From Winogradskyella sp046545555 (lineage in GTDB: Bacteria > Bacteroidota > Bacteroidia > Flavobacteriales > Flavobacteriaceae), in NCBI RefSeq assembly GCF_046545555.1, contig NZ_JBHZTH010000002.1:280358-344357 (forward strand): a DNA stretch of 64,000 nt, given 5' to 3'. Numbering within the stretch: the stretch's first letter is position 1; every line of letters starts with the position of its first letter. Both the position numbers and the translations under genes were made by a program. Shown piece after piece: positions 25,045 through 33,336 of the stretch. Below the pieces are notes generated by a model. That model worked only from the letters and a program-made list of their open reading frames with translations. It made no database searches and was not told the DNA's origin.

Positions 25045-26622
25045 ATGGACACTAACACAATCTTATATGTTGTAGGAGGAGTAGTATTAGGAATAATACT
25101 AGGATATATTATAGCAAAATCTTTAGCAAAAGGAAATGCCTCTAAATTAATCTCAAATGCAGAAGGAGAGGCAAAGGCTATTTTGAAACAAGCAAAGGTG
25201 GATGCAGATGCTTTGAAGAAAGATAAAATACTACAGGCAAAAGAAAAATTTATTGAGCTAAAATCAGAACATGAAAAAGTAATTCTGTCTAGAGATAAAA
25301 AGATGGCAGAAGCTGAAAAGCGCATCCGAGATAAAGAGTCTCAAATATCTAATGAATTATCGAAATCAAAAAAATCTAATCAATCGTTAGATAGTAAGAT
25401 TAAGGATTACGATTTTAGATTAGAATTTTTAGATAAGAAAAAAGACGAAGTTGAAAAGGCTCATAAAAGCCAAATAAAACAATTAGAGGTTATTTCGTCT
25501 TTATCAGCAGAAGAGGCTAAAGAGCAATTGGTGGAATCTTTAAAAGAAGAAGCTAAGACTGATGCTATGGGCTTTATACAAAACCATATAGAAGAGGCGA
25601 AACTAACGGCACAACAAGAGGCGAAGAAAATAATTATTAATACAATTCAACGTATTGGTACTGAAGAAGCTGTTGATAATTGTGTGTCTGTATTCAATAT
25701 AGAATCAGACGATGTAAAAGGTAGAATTATAGGTAGAGAGGGAAGAAATATTAGAGCGATTGAGGCTGCTACCGGCGTAGAGATTATCGTAGATGATACT
25801 CCTGAAGCTATTATTTTATCTTGTTTCGATTCTGTAAGAAGAGAAATTGCACGTTTATCCCTACATAAATTAGTAACAGATGGTAGAATACATCCGGCTA
25901 GAATAGAAGAGGTTGTAAGAAAAACTCAGAAACAGATAGAACAAGAAATTATAGAAGTTGGTAAGCGAACTGTTATCGATCTCGGAATTCACGGTCTAAA
26001 TCCAGAATTAATAAAAATGGTCGGTCGTATGAAATACCGATCGTCTTATGGACAGAATTTACTTCAGCATTCGCGAGAAGTGGCTAAACTCTGTGGTGTT
26101 ATGGCTGCTGAGTTAGGATTAAATCCAAAGTTAGCTAAACGTGCAGGTCTACTTCATGATATTGGAAAAGTACCATCTTCAGAAACAGATGTAGAAACAC
26201 CGCATGCTATTCTTGGTATGCAATGGGCAGAGAAGCATGGTGAAAAACCTGAGGTTTGTAATGCTATTGGTGCTCACCATGATGAAATTGAAATGACAAC
26301 ATTGTTATCACCAATTATTCAGGTTTGTGATGCGATATCTGGTGCTAGACCAGGAGCTAGAAGACAAGTTTTAGATTCTTACATACAACGATTAAAGGAT
26401 TTAGAGGATGTAGCCTTTGGTTTTCCAGGTGTTAAGAAAGCTTATGCGATACAGGCTGGTAGAGAGTTACGTGTCATTGTAGAGAGTGAAAAAGTATCTG
26501 ACGAAGTGGCCGCAGGCTTATCTTTTGAGATTTCTCAAAAAATCCAAACGGATATGACGTATCCAGGACAAGTAAAAGTTACTGTTATAAGAGAAACTAG
26601 AGCAGTTAATATTGCTAAATAA
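25045..26622 (+). CDS. rny: Ribonuclease Y
   Basis: A 525-residue membrane-anchored endoribonuclease. The N-terminal span is TILYVVGGVVLGIILGYIIA, followed by a long coiled coil (about 30-200). A KH domain has VKGRIIGREGRNIRAIEAATGVEIIVDDTP. The HD domain follows, with HDIGKV and a second His-Asp pair in HHDEIEMT; these are the metal ligands that cut mRNA. Full length for the family. In flavobacteria it would take the place of RNase E as a global mRNA decay enzyme, which is inferred. It lies directly downstream of the 6S RNA and may be reached by its read-through. Confidence 0.95.
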   Translation: MDTNTILYVVGGVVLGIILGYIIAKSLAKGNASKLISNAEGEAKAILKQAKVDADALKKDKILQAKEKFIELKSEHEKVILSRDKKMAEAEKRIRDKESQISNELSKSKKSNQSLDSKIKDYDFRLEFLDKKKDEVEKAHKSQIKQLEVISSLSAEEAKEQLVESLKEEAKTDAMGFIQNHIEEAKLTAQQEAKKIIINTIQRIGTEEAVDNCVSVFNIESDDVKGRIIGREGRNIRAIEAATGVEIIVDDTPEAIILSCFDSVRREIARLSLHKLVTDGRIHPARIEEVVRKTQKQIEQEIIEVGKRTVIDLGIHGLNPELIKMVGRMKYRSSYGQNLLQHSREVAKLCGVMAAELGLNPKLAKRAGLLHDIGKVPSSETDVETPHAILGMQWAEKHGEKPEVCNAIGAHHDEIEMTTLLSPIIQVCDAISGARPGARRQVLDSYIQRLKDLEDVAFGFPGVKKAYAIQAGRELRVIVESEKVSDEVAAGLSFEISQKIQTDMTYPGQVKVTVIRETRAVNIAK

Positions 26623-26644
26623 ACAAATTGTTGAAAGAATAGAC

Positions 26645-26671
26645 AAAGAGCACTTTTATAGTGCTTTTTTC
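26645..26671. terminator. Shared terminator of rny and the convergent histidine kinase
   Basis: Stem AGCACT (26649-26654) with AGTGCT (26660-26665), loop of five, then TTTTTT; an A-run precedes. The stop codon of the minus-strand kinase (26656-26658) lies in the hairpin loop, so its last codons are part of the terminator. Confidence 0.85.
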
Positions 26672-27858
26672 TTTTTAAAAGTTAGGCTAAATGTAGACCC
26701 CTTGTTGAGTTCACTGTTTAATTCTATAGTGCCATTTAATGCTTCAACTTGAGTTTTGGTAATATAAAGCCCAATACCTCTAGAATCTTTTCGTTCGGTT
26801 CCATGGAATGTTTGATACATTTCAAATATTTGACCATTATATTTATTCATATCTATTCCTATACCATTATCAGCTATTAAAATTTTTATTGTGTCTTTGG
26901 TATGTAATGACTGAATTAGTATTTGAGATTCTTTATCTGGATCTGAATATTTGATTCCGTTAGAGATTAGGTTGTAAATAATACTTTCTAAATAAGACTT
27001 GTTTGTAATTAAAGTATCATCCATTCTTAAGGCGTTAAAAATTTTGATGTTTTTGCTCTTTATGTCTACCTCTAGGCTATCTATAATTTTATTGGAACAT
27101 TCAAAAAGATTAACACGCTCATTAAGTTGATTTATATTGGTTTTTGATTTTATGCTTATAATATCATCAAGGTCTACAATGGTTGTAGTCAATGAGTCTG
27201 AAATTGTAACTAAATGATTTATTAAATCTTTTTTTTCTTCTTCATTCTCTGTTTCATCATAAAACTCAAGAATATTTTTAAGATTTCCAATATGCGTTTT
27301 TAAGTTGTGCGAGACAATGTGAGTGAAATTGTGAAGTCTTTTATTTTGATTTGTTATAAGTTGTAGATTATTCTTTAGTTTGTTTTCATTTGTTTTTCTT
27401 AATGTAATGTCTGTATGCGTACCAATAATTCTAGTTGGTTTGTTGTCATTATCTCTTTCTATGACTTTTCCCTTATCTAATATCCATTTGTAATTACCAT
27501 TCTTACATAATATTCGGTATTCTATTTCATAGATTTCTAATTCTCCATTAAGGTGTAATGTAAAGTCACCATCATAGGCAGCTTTGTCTTCAGGATGCAC
27601 TCTATCGTTCCATTCTTTAGAAATGTTTTTTAATTCACCCGGTTTGTACCCTATTATATTTATTGATTCTTTAGAATAATATGCCTTTTTAGTTATAGGA
27701 TTATAATCCCAAAGCCCAATATTTGAAATTTCAAACGCTACTTTATGCTTGTAATTTTGTAAACCAATTTTGTATTTCTTCTTCTTCTTCCTTAAGCTTG
27801 TATTCTTGGTGTAAGAATCTCTTTTAAAGTCTGTTATGTTTAGCCCCAAAAATTTCAT
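26656..27858 (-). CDS. PAS-domain sensor histidine kinase
   Basis: A 400-residue cytoplasmic kinase without membrane spans. A PAS fold lies at about residues 40-152 (ISNIGLWDYNPITKKAYYS, then RVHPEDKAAYDGDF, with C-terminal RIIGTHTDITLRK). The phosphorylated His is probably His184 in FTHIVSHNLKTHIGN, a variant H-box common in flavobacteria. The ATPase domain shows NLISNGIKYSDPDKE (N-box), ADNGIGID (G1) and DSRGIGLYI (G2). No response regulator gene is adjacent, so it is an orphan kinase here. Its end lies inside a terminator hairpin shared with rny. Confidence 0.87.
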   Translation of the reverse strand: MKFLGLNITDFKRDSYTKNTSLRKKKKKYKIGLQNYKHKVAFEISNIGLWDYNPITKKAYYSKESINIIGYKPGELKNISKEWNDRVHPEDKAAYDGDFTLHLNGELEIYEIEYRILCKNGNYKWILDKGKVIERDNDNKPTRIIGTHTDITLRKTNENKLKNNLQLITNQNKRLHNFTHIVSHNLKTHIGNLKNILEFYDETENEEEKKDLINHLVTISDSLTTTIVDLDDIISIKSKTNINQLNERVNLFECSNKIIDSLEVDIKSKNIKIFNALRMDDTLITNKSYLESIIYNLISNGIKYSDPDKESQILIQSLHTKDTIKILIADNGIGIDMNKYNGQIFEMYQTFHGTERKDSRGIGLYITKTQVEALNGTIELNSELNKGSTFSLTFKKKKAL

Positions 27859-27923
27859 GGTAGTATCCTTTTATATAAGACACTATTTATAACTTGTAGT
27901 CACTACAATAATAAAAAGTAGAA

Positions 27924-28832
27924 CTATTTTCTAGGATGAAATTTATTGAGTACTTCGCTTAAATGAGAACGATCGACGTGCATATAGACCTCAGTCGTAG
28001 TGATACTTTCATGACCTAGCATCATTTGAATGGCTCTAAGATCAGCACCATTTTCTAATAAATGTGTAGCAAAAGAATGTCTAAATGTGTGAGGAGATAC
28101 TGTTTTATTAATACCAGATTTTTCAACAAGTTTTTTAATAATTGTAAAAATCATAGCTCTTGTTAATTTTTTACCTTTATAATTAAGAAACAAAATATCT
28201 TTTGAGTCTGGATGAACGTTAATATGACTTCTTATACTTTTCCAGATTAAAATATATTTTTCTGTGCTAGATCCGATTGGTACAAATCGCTGTTTATTAC
28301 CTTTTCCTGTAACCTTTATAAAGCCTTCGTCAAAAAACAGGTCGGAAATTTTTAATTCTATTAATTCACTAACCCTAAGACCACAGCTATACAAAGTTTC
28401 TATAATGGCTCTATTGCGCTCGCCTAAATTTATACTGTTATATTGATAACTTAAATCAATTTGAGATATAAGATGGTCAATATCACTAACTGATAAAGTG
28501 TCAGGCAGTTTTCTTCCAATTTTAGGGGATTCAATAAGATCTAATGGATTGTCTTTTCTGTAATCTTCAAATATCAGATAGTCAAAAAAATTTCTAAGAC
28601 CAGATATAATACGACTTTGTGATCTTGGATTAATAGTTTTAGAAATGGTGTATATAAATTGCTTTATAACTTCATTATCTATTTCTAGAGGGGAGACAGA
28701 AATTGTATTGTCTTCAAGATAATTAATAAGCTTCTTTATATCATAAGAGTAATTATCTATTGAATTACGAGATAGTCCACGCTCAATCAATAAATAGTGT
28801 TTGTAGTCCTTAATTGCTTGTAGCCATTTCAT
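27924..28832 (-). CDS. xerD: Tyrosine recombinase XerD
   Basis: Starting at the ATG at 28832 the protein is about 302 residues, the normal XerC/D size. The longer ORF from 28859 adds nine residues not typical of the family. The N-terminal SAM-like domain (KDYKHYLLIERGLSRNSIDNY) binds DNA. The catalytic residues are visible: Arg in SCGLRVSELI, Lys in the beta-hairpin VTGKGNKQRFVP, HTFRHSFATHLL with His and Arg, GHESITTTEVY with the last His and the nucleophile Tyr. It resolves chromosome dimers at dif with FtsK. It lies divergent from the beta-barrel and aroQ genes, as often seen in flavobacteria, and there is no sign of an integrated element. Confidence 0.92.
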   Translation of the reverse strand: MKWLQAIKDYKHYLLIERGLSRNSIDNYSYDIKKLINYLEDNTISVSPLEIDNEVIKQFIYTISKTINPRSQSRIISGLRNFFDYLIFEDYRKDNPLDLIESPKIGRKLPDTLSVSDIDHLISQIDLSYQYNSINLGERNRAIIETLYSCGLRVSELIELKISDLFFDEGFIKVTGKGNKQRFVPIGSSTEKYILIWKSIRSHINVHPDSKDILFLNYKGKKLTRAMIFTIIKKLVEKSGINKTVSPHTFRHSFATHLLENGADLRAIQMMLGHESITTTEVYMHVDRSHLSEVLNKFHPRK

Positions 28833-29051
28833 TAATATATACGTGCTTTTCAGTTTCAAAAATAAGAGAAAAAACTTCGTTATTTAACGTATTTCTTTAA
28901 AATATTGTTAATAACAATAAATTTAAAATGCTTAATATCAGTTATTTAATATAAATTATTGTTTAAATTGTTAATAACTATGTTATAATACTTTCTTATT
29001 TTAAAAAAAAGGCTTTAGTTTGTAATAATCAATTTTAAAAACTTAAATATT

Positions 29052-29522
29052 ATGAAAAAATTATTTTTAGCTGCTTTTGCAGTATTTGCATTTGCTAGTA
29101 TTAATGCACAAGAAGGTTTTAGTGCCAAAGCTGGATTCAACAGTGTTTCGATCAGTGTATCTGGTGCGTCGGGAAGTGAATCAGGGTTTTACCTTGGTTT
29201 AGGTTACCAATTCGAACTAAGTGAAGAATTTGATATTGAACCAGCAATTTTGTACAGTTCTGTTTCAGATTTAAACTCTCTTTATATTCCTGTAATGGTT
29301 AAATATGGTATCTCAGAAGACTTTAGTCTTATGGCTGGCCCGCAGGTTAACTATCTTTTAGAAGATGTTGAACAAGGTGAGTTTGGTATTGATTTAGGTG
29401 CAGGTTTATCGTATAATATTTCTGAAGATTTCTATGCTGAAGCAAGATATGCTTTTCAAGTATCTAGAGATATAGAGGCAGATATTAATACTTTAACCGT
29501 TGGTGTAGGTTATAGATTCTAA
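29052..29522 (+). CDS. Small outer-membrane beta-barrel protein
   Basis: A 156-residue protein with signal peptide MKKLFLAAFAVFAFASINAQ and an eight-strand-type barrel (SGFYLGLGYQFELSEEF, SLYIPVMVKYGISEDF, terminal TVGVGYRF with final Phe). It resembles PorT-like or OmpX-like small barrels that are common in flavobacteria. The function is unknown. It stands before aroQ with its own terminator, and a distant paralog lies directly after aroQ (30022), so the pair flanks the enzyme gene. Confidence 0.78.
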   Translation: MKKLFLAAFAVFAFASINAQEGFSAKAGFNSVSISVSGASGSESGFYLGLGYQFELSEEFDIEPAILYSSVSDLNSLYIPVMVKYGISEDFSLMAGPQVNYLLEDVEQGEFGIDLGAGLSYNISEDFYAEARYAFQVSRDIEADINTLTVGVGYRF

Positions 29523-29544
29523 TAGAGATTTTATTCTATAAATT

Positions 29545-29572
29545 AAACCGAAGTTTGCACTTCGGTTTTTTT
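29545..29572 (+). terminator. Intrinsic terminator
   Basis: Stem AAACCGAAG (29545-29553) with CTTCGGTTT (29560-29568), loop of six, then T-run. It ends the beta-barrel transcript before aroQ. Confidence 0.88.
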
Positions 29573-29599
29573 ATGCACTTATTTTAATACCTTTACTTT

Positions 29600-30019
29600 A
29601 TGAAGAAACTTATCATTATTAATGGCCCTAATCTAAATTTATTAGGAAAGCGTGAGCCAGAGATTTATGGAAAAGAAACATTTAACGATTATTTAATTAC
29701 TTTAAAGAAAAATTATAAAGGTGCTAGCATAGATTATTTTCAATCTAATATTGAAGGCGAGCTTATAGATAAAATACAAGAGGTCGGTTTTACTTATGAT
29801 GGTATTATTTTAAATGCAGCGGCATATACACATACTTCAGTTGGTATTGGTGATGCTGTAAAAGCTATAGAAACTGCAGTTATAGAAGTGCATATTTCTA
29901 ATACATTTGCTAGAGAGACATTTAGACATCAATCTTATATTTCTCCCAACGTAAAAGGTGTTATACTAGGATTTGGGCTTAAGAGTTATAATTTGGCAAT
30001 TGAAAGTTTTATTTTGTAA
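29600..30019 (+). CDS. aroQ: Type II 3-dehydroquinate dehydratase
   Basis: A 139-residue dodecameric-type dehydroquinase that makes 3-dehydroshikimate in the shikimate pathway. IINGPNLNLLGKREPEIYG is the N-terminal signature with the flexible loop that carries the catalytic Tyr (in EIYG). ILNAAAYTHTSVGIGDA and EVHISNTFARETFRHQSYISPN hold the substrate-binding His and Arg. Length is normal. It starts behind a terminator and ends two bases before the next ATG, so it is cotranscribed with the second beta-barrel. Confidence 0.95.
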   Translation: MKKLIIINGPNLNLLGKREPEIYGKETFNDYLITLKKNYKGASIDYFQSNIEGELIDKIQEVGFTYDGIILNAAAYTHTSVGIGDAVKAIETAVIEVHISNTFARETFRHQSYISPNVKGVILGFGLKSYNLAIESFIL

Positions 30020-30021
30020 TT

Positions 30022-30495
30022 ATGAAAAAGTTAATTCTGCTAATTTGTTTTTTGTCATTAGGACATTTGTTATTCGCCCAAACTCAGTTAGGTATAAAGG
30101 GTGGTTTAAATTTTACGTTTTTTAAGGTTACGGAAGGGGGTTTTGGTACTAATCCAGAATCTGACATAGGCTTTTATGGAGGTGTTTTTGTAGATTTTAA
30201 AATTGATAACGGATTTCATATACAGCCAGAATTATTATATAAAGGTGTTGGAGATTTTGAATTTATAAATGCACCCATCTATTTAAAATACGATATTTAC
30301 GATTCATTGCATATTCTTGTTGGTCCTAGTTTAAACTATTTCTTTGATATTTTTAACAATAGCTTTAAAGTAAGAGCTGATGTAAGTTTAGAGTATGATT
30401 TTGGTTCAAAATTGAGTGCACATATGAAATATACTTTAGGGTTTGAAGAACTGTCAGCTGATATTATTTTTATAGGTTTAGGTTATAGACTTTAG
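30022..30495 (+). CDS. Small outer-membrane beta-barrel protein (paralog of 29052)
   Basis: A 157-residue protein with signal peptide MKKLILLICFLSLGHLLFAQ and a barrel with strands FHIQPELLYKGVGDF, HILVGPSLNYFF and final IFIGLGYRL. The plan matches the 29052 product (DIEPAILYSSV, SLMAGPQVNYLL, TVGVGYRF), though identity is low, so the two are old paralogs. It begins two bases after the aroQ stop. Role unknown. Confidence 0.78.
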   Translation: MKKLILLICFLSLGHLLFAQTQLGIKGGLNFTFFKVTEGGFGTNPESDIGFYGGVFVDFKIDNGFHIQPELLYKGVGDFEFINAPIYLKYDIYDSLHILVGPSLNYFFDIFNNSFKVRADVSLEYDFGSKLSAHMKYTLGFEELSADIIFIGLGYRL

Positions 30496-30514
30496 ATATT
30501 GATAATTAAATAAG

Positions 30515-30550
30515 AAAAGCGAATCAAAACTAATTTTGATTCGCTTTTTT
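30515..30550. terminator. Bidirectional terminator between a beta-barrel gene and lpdA
   Basis: A 15-bp perfect stem (30515-30529 with 30534-30548) with a four-base loop CTAA, containing GCGAATCAAAA and flanked by A and T runs. It serves both converging genes. Confidence 0.92.
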
Positions 30551-30600
30551 ATATTCTATTAACTTTTTTAAAAGTTTAAAAGTTTATCAATTGTCCTATA

Positions 30601-31977
30601 CTACAAGTGTATAACTTCATCGTAAGCAGCAGCAACAGCTTCCATTACTGCTTCACTCATCGTTGGGTGTGGGTGTACGGCTTTTAATACTTCATGTCCA
30701 GTAGTTTCAAGTTTACGACCTAAAACCGCTTCTGCAATCATATCGGTAACTCCAGCTCCAATCATATGACAGCCTAACCATTCGCCATATTTAGCATCAA
30801 AAATCACTTTTACAAAACCATCTTTATTTCCACCAGCACTTGCCTTACCTGATGCAGAAAATGGAAATTTACCAATTTTTACATCTAGTCCTTGTTCTTT
30901 TGCTTGTGCCTCTGTTAAACCAACAGATGCAATTTCTGGGGAACAATAAGTGCAACCAGGAATGTTACCGTAATCTAGCGCTTCAACATGTTGACCTGCA
31001 ATTTTTTCTACACATAGAATACCTTCAGCAGAAGCAACATGCGCTAATGCTTGTCCTGGTGTTACATCACCAATGGCGTAGTAACCTGGGATATTTGTTT
31101 GATAATAATCATTAACTAAGATTTTATCTCTATCTACTGCAATACCAACGTCTTCTAGTCCAATATTTTCTATATTAGATTTAATACCAACTGCTGATAA
31201 TAGGATGTCAGCCTCGAGTATTTCTTCCCCTTTTTTAGTCTTTACAGTAGCTTTAACACCTTTTCCAGAAGTATCAACAGAAGTTACCTCTGCAGATGTT
31301 TTTATCTTAATTCCAGATTTTTTAAAACTACGTTCTAATTGCTTTGATACCTCGTCATCTTCAACAGGAACGATTTTATCTAAATATTCTACAATAGTAA
31401 CTTCTGTTCCCATTGAATTATAGAAATAAGCAAATTCTACTCCTATCGCACCAGAACCAACAACAATCATTTTCTTAGGTTGCTTTTCTAAAGTCATGGC
31501 TTGTCTATAACCTATTACTTTTTTGCCATCTTGTGGTAAACTTGGCAACTCCCTAGATCTTGCTCCTGTTGCAACAATTATATGATCTGCTGAATATTCA
31601 GTACCATCAACATCAACTTTCTTACCAGTTTTTAATTTCCCATAACCTTCAATAACGTCGATTTTGTTCTTTTTCATTAAAAACTTTACACCATTACTCA
31701 TTCCATCAGCAACACCACGACTTCTTTTAACTACAGCATCAAAATCGTGTTCCGCGTCTTTTACTTTTAAACCGTAATCTTCAGCATGCTTTAAATACTC
31801 GAATACTTGAGCAGATTTCAATAAGGCTTTAGTCGGAATACAACCCCAATTTAAACATACACCACCAAGGCTTTCTTTTTCTACAATGGCTGTTTTAAAA
31901 CCTAATTGAGATGCTCTAATTGCAGTAACATAGCCACCAGGACCGCTTCCTAAAACTATAATATCGTATTTACTCAT
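30601..31977 (-). CDS. lpdA: Dihydrolipoyl dehydrogenase
   Basis: A 458-residue FAD-dependent E3 subunit that reoxidises lipoamide in the pyruvate, 2-oxoglutarate or branched-chain dehydrogenase complexes. FAD motif GSGPGGYVTAIRASQLG is near the start. The redox disulfide is Cys41 and Cys46 in GGVCLNWGCIPTK. NAD-binding VGSGAIGVEFAYFY lies in the middle and the C-terminal catalytic His-Glu motif appears in KAVHPHPTMSEA. Slightly short for the family but complete. No E1 or E2 gene is adjacent, so its complex cannot be assigned. Confidence 0.95.
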   Translation of the reverse strand: MSKYDIIVLGSGPGGYVTAIRASQLGFKTAIVEKESLGGVCLNWGCIPTKALLKSAQVFEYLKHAEDYGLKVKDAEHDFDAVVKRSRGVADGMSNGVKFLMKKNKIDVIEGYGKLKTGKKVDVDGTEYSADHIIVATGARSRELPSLPQDGKKVIGYRQAMTLEKQPKKMIVVGSGAIGVEFAYFYNSMGTEVTIVEYLDKIVPVEDDEVSKQLERSFKKSGIKIKTSAEVTSVDTSGKGVKATVKTKKGEEILEADILLSAVGIKSNIENIGLEDVGIAVDRDKILVNDYYQTNIPGYYAIGDVTPGQALAHVASAEGILCVEKIAGQHVEALDYGNIPGCTYCSPEIASVGLTEAQAKEQGLDVKIGKFPFSASGKASAGGNKDGFVKVIFDAKYGEWLGCHMIGAGVTDMIAEAVLGRKLETTGHEVLKAVHPHPTMSEAVMEAVAAAYDEVIHL

Positions 31978-32034
31978 GCGTCAATTTTTTAGTTGAATTT
32001 TGAAGGAACAAATTTACAAAACCAAAACGTAATA

Positions 32035-32589
32035 TTAAAGGTCTTCAGTAAAATGTCTTAGACCTTTATTTTTTTTAAACTTATCGTTGTTATAATCTTT
32101 AGATAGTCCCTTTGCAATAGAAAGTGATTCCCAATTTGTACCTTTTATAAGTTTTCCTAAAAATACAATCTGACCAATGTGATAGGCATAGTGCATCATT
32201 TGCCTATTAATGGCTTCTGTAACTGTATGACCTTGATTTCTTATGTAAATAATTTTAACTAAATCTTCGTTAGATAATGATTTGATTGCACTGAATAAAC
32301 AATCCCAACCTTTGTTCCATGAGTTGATTAAATTTTCTTTTGAGACATATGTGTCTTCAAATTCTTCATCACGTTTACGCCATTTTTTTTCACCGTCTTC
32401 GATTAAAAAATTTGTCCAGCGACTTAACATATTTCCAACGATATGTTTGACTATAATTGCTATTGAATTAGAATCTTCCTCAAACTCTTTTTTTAATTCG
32501 TCATATGATAGTCTAGTTATTGTTTTATAACCTAGACTTTTATAATATTCAAATTGTTTTATTACACTAGATAAATAAGATGATTCCAT
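32035..32589 (-). CDS. DUF1572 family (DinB-fold) protein
   Basis: A 184-residue helical protein of the DinB superfamily. The first helix holds SYLSSVIKQFEYYKSLGYKT, and IAIIVKHIVGNMLSRWTNFL and MMHYAYHIGQIVFLGKLI carry the His residues expected for a metal site (KHIVGN and YAYHIGQ). I recognise this as DUF1572, which is distinct from the DinB-like gene at 3328. Enzymatic role unknown. A long inverted repeat (32614-32669) lies just upstream of its start. Confidence 0.78.
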   Translation of the reverse strand: MESSYLSSVIKQFEYYKSLGYKTITRLSYDELKKEFEEDSNSIAIIVKHIVGNMLSRWTNFLIEDGEKKWRKRDEEFEDTYVSKENLINSWNKGWDCLFSAIKSLSNEDLVKIIYIRNQGHTVTEAINRQMMHYAYHIGQIVFLGKLIKGTNWESLSIAKGLSKDYNNDKFKKNKGLRHFTEDL

Positions 32590-32613
32590 AAAATTTAATT
32601 ATGTAGCATAAAT

Positions 32614-32669
32614 TAGCGATATAACATCTTAGAAACTATTAATAATGATAGTTAGATGTTATATCGCTA
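32614..32669. repeat. Long inverted repeat with bulged two-part stem
   Basis: Outer stem 32614-32629 with 32654-32669, 16 perfect pairs around AGCGATATAACATCT; inner stem AACTAT (32634-32639) with ATAGTT (32648-32653). A TAGA bulge separates them on one side only, and the loop is eight bases. No T-run follows on either strand, so it is not a standard terminator. It lies downstream of msrB and upstream of the DUF1572 start. Confidence 0.7.
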
Positions 32670-32690
32670 TTTCTGTTTTCACTTTCTAAT

Positions 32691-33176
32691 TTATCCTTCT
32701 GAAGGAACAAACTTTAAAGCGATACCATTTATACAATGACGTTTACCTGTAGTTTCTCTCGGTCCATCATTAAAAACATGGCCAAGATGACCACCACAAT
32801 TTGCGCAATGCTCTTCGTCTCTAGAATATCCTAAGTTATTATCAGTGCCATAAGCTACGTTTCCTTTGATTTCTCTGTCGAAACTTGGCCATCCTGTTCC
32901 CGAATCAAATTTATGTTCACTTTTAAATAATGGTGTATCGCAAGCTGCACAATGGTAAACTCCCTTTTTGTAATTTTTATTCAAACTACTAGAGAATGGG
33001 CGTTCTGTACCTGCTTTTCTTAATATATAATATTGTTTTTCAGTGAGTTGTTCTTTCCATTCTGCTTCAGTTTTTGTTACAGGGAAAGTTTCTTTCTCTT
33101 TTACCTCTTTTTTTTGGGCTGAACTATTGCAGCTAAAAATAAAACTTAAAATGAGTATTGATAGTATCTTTTTCAT
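32691..33176 (-). CDS. msrB: Peptide-methionine (R)-S-oxide reductase, lipoprotein form
   Basis: A 161-residue MsrB that reduces methionine-R-sulfoxide. The domain begins at about residue 37 (EAEWKEQLTEKQYYILRKAGTERPF). Zinc cysteine pairs are in CAACDTPLF and CANCGGHLG; the catalytic Cys is in GKRHCINGIALKF. SGTGWPSF is the usual core motif. The N-terminus MKKILSILILSFIFSCNSSA has a lipobox-like FSC, so the enzyme is probably tethered to the envelope and repairs periplasmic proteins. No msrA is adjacent. Confidence 0.92.
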   Translation of the reverse strand: MKKILSILILSFIFSCNSSAQKKEVKEKETFPVTKTEAEWKEQLTEKQYYILRKAGTERPFSSSLNKNYKKGVYHCAACDTPLFKSEHKFDSGTGWPSFDREIKGNVAYGTDNNLGYSRDEEHCANCGGHLGHVFNDGPRETTGKRHCINGIALKFVPSEG

Positions 33177-33336
33177 GATATAAATTTAATGATTATTTTA
33201 TAATATCATAAGTCGAAAATGATATTACTTAATTACGAAATCGATATAAATTTTTAATTAATAATAATAAAAGGAATGCTATGAATCTTAACTAATTAAT
33301 TGTTAAATTTAAAAACTAAATACTAACTAAGAACAA

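Noticed and set aside
27924..28832. Integrase of a mobile element
   Set aside because: Length, motifs and core neighbours fit housekeeping XerD; there are no attachment sites or other mobile genes.
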